Below, piece by piece: positions 62,953 to 64,000 of a stretch of 64,000 nucleotides of DNA. A program made the translations under genes and the position numbers. How positions within the stretch are numbered: the first letter of the stretch is position 1; every line of letters starts with the position of its first letter. This DNA comes from Pseudocitrobacter corydidari (GTDB taxonomy: Bacteria > Pseudomonadota > Gammaproteobacteria > Enterobacterales > Enterobacteriaceae), in contig NZ_CP087880.1 of NCBI RefSeq assembly GCF_021172065.1, positions 2,952,583 to 3,016,582 on the forward strand. Reading direction: 5' to 3'. A model generated the notes under the pieces. The model saw nothing but the letters and a program-made list of their open reading frames with translations. It did no database searches and was not told the origin of the DNA.

Positions 62953-64000
62953 GTCCCGTTCTCCTGTAATGCGCGTACTACCTCTTCCATGGCGGCACTA
63001 CGTGATCCTTTCACCAGAATGGTGAGGGTTTGCTGTTCATTAATGAGCGTTTTAAGACGCGCAATGGCTGCTGCTTTGTCAGTGAAATGCTCGCCGACGC
63101 CGCTGGCAGAACTGATTGCCTGACTTAATTTACCAACGCTTAAGACTTTATCGATGCCCGCCGTTTTCGCAGCTTCGCCAACCTGAATGTGGCAGGCTTC
63201 GCTTTCCGCACCCAGTTCGGCCATATCGCCAACCACCAGCACGCGATAACCCGGCATCTCTTCGAGCACCTGCACCGCGGCGGTCATCGAACCGACGTTG
63301 GCGTTATAGGAGTCGTCGAGCAGCAGTTGGGTGTCGCTCAGGTGAATCGGGAACAAACGCCCCGGAACGGAGGTCAGCTTCGCCAGCCCGGCTTTCACCG
63401 CGTTTAAGTCTGCACCCACCGCCATCGCCAGTGCCGTCGCGGCCAGCGCGTTAGCAATGTTGTGGCGACCCGGCAGCGGCAGCAGTACGTCTACGTCGCC
63501 GGTTGGCGTTTGCAGCGTAAATTCGGTGCCGTGGCTGGTAACGTGAATATTGGTCGCGGTGAAATCGCTGTTCGCCGCATTCGGCGAGAAGCGCCACACT
63601 TTGCGCGAGCCAATAATCGCTTGCCAGTTCAGCCAGTCGTTGTTATCGGCATTCAGGATAGCGATGCCGTTAACCGGCAGGCCGGTGAAAATCTCACCTT
63701 TGGCTTTTGCCACGCCCGCAAGCGATCCGAACCCTTCCAGATGCGCCGCCGCGAGATTGTTCACCAGCGCCGCTTCCGGGCGAGTCAGGCTCACCGTCCA
63801 GGCGATTTCGCCCTGATGGTTGGCACCCAGTTCAATCACCGCGAATTCGTGTTCTTTCGTCAGGCGCAGTAATGTCATCGGCACGCCGATGTCATTATTG
63901 AGATTGCCTGCGGTATACAGCGTGTTGCCGCACTGGCCGAGAATGGCGGCGGTCATCTCTTTTACAGACGTTTTGCCGGAGGAGCCGGTCAGCGCGACAA
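62946..64000 (-). CDS. murF: UDP-MurNAc-tripeptide--D-Ala-D-Ala ligase (5' end outside window)
   Basis: Adds D-Ala-D-Ala from Ddl to complete the pentapeptide. About 350 C-terminal residues are visible, open to the window edge; the first visible codons give [16 protein letters not shown], the ATP-binding loop. Also seen are [30 protein letters not shown] and [14 protein letters not shown]. An internal ATG at 63956 is not the true start because the P-loop lies before it. Confidence 0.96.
   Translation of the reverse strand, partial: VALTGSSGKTSVKEMTAAILGQCGNTLYTAGNLNNDIGVPMTLLRLTKEHEFAVIELGANHQGEIAWTVSLTRPEAALVNNLAAAHLEGFGSLAGVAKAKGEIFTGLPVNGIAILNADNNDWLNWQAIIGSRKVWRFSPNAANSDFTATNIHVTSHGTEFTLQTPTGDVDVLLPLPGRHNIANALAATALAMAVGADLNAVKAGLAKLTSVPGRLFPIHLSDTQLLLDDSYNANVGSMTAAVQVLEEMPGYRVLVVGDMAELGAESEACHIQVGEAAKTAGIDKVLSVGKLSQAISSASGVGEHFTDKAAAIARLKTLINEQQTLTILVKGSRSAAMEEVVRALQENGTC

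Overview
This window is chromosomal core DNA of an enterobacterium close to Escherichia, Salmonella and Citrobacter. The gene order matches the E. coli interval from the yad fimbrial operon through pan, can/hpt/gcd/cueO, spe, acnB, the pyruvate dehydrogenase genes, amp/nadC/ppdD and guaC to the secM/secA and dcw division cluster. Most proteins agree with their E. coli counterparts in length and active-site residues. I cannot fix the genus without a search; Citrobacter or a near relative is my guess.

Layout. 1-6002: the 3' part of a chaperone-usher fimbrial operon (chaperone end, usher, three minor subunits, two-domain tip adhesin). 6120-9406: pantothenate genes panB, panC and panD, with an Rpn-type nuclease gene inserted antisense between panC and panD. 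9412-14357: secreted deacetylase, a PTS EIIA-like protein, the YadGH ABC exporter, carbonic anhydrase and hypoxanthine phosphoribosyltransferase. 14563-18551: PQQ glucose dehydrogenase and the copper oxidase CueO, with a recognisable CRP-type site and a MerR-type (CueR) promoter. 18698-21255: yacC, speE-speD, yacL. 21529-24126: acnB. 24513-26986: an envelope gene pair, yacH (DUF3300) plus a DUF2950 gene; the second is absent from this place in E. coli K-12. 27110-34225: lpd, aceF, aceE, pdhR. 34755-38648: aroP and a sugar transporter/GH43 glycosidase pair that K-12 lacks here. 38762-44387: ampE-ampD, nadC, and the type IV pilus genes ppdD-hofB-hofC. 44419-47869: guaC, coaE-zapD-yacG, mutT. 47928-64000: secA, secM, lpxC and the division/peptidoglycan genes ftsZ to murF; murF runs off the window.

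The genes form known modules: CoA synthesis (panBCD, coaE), pyruvate oxidation under PdhR, spermidine synthesis (SpeD feeds SpeE), muropeptide recycling (ampDE) beside the peptidoglycan precursor and division cluster, and SecM-controlled SecA. Gene junctions hold many REP/BIME elements, including an exact 92-bp tandem array whose last copy supplies the mutT stop codon, and several intrinsic terminators.

I saw no CRISPR array, prophage, intact insertion sequence, tRNA or rRNA. I found no clearly new multi-gene system. The best candidates for under-described biology are the yacH/DUF2950 pair, the GPH/GH43 cassette, the rpn gene with its 12-bp tail repeats, and small regulatory variations in SecM, LpxC and the gcd promoter.
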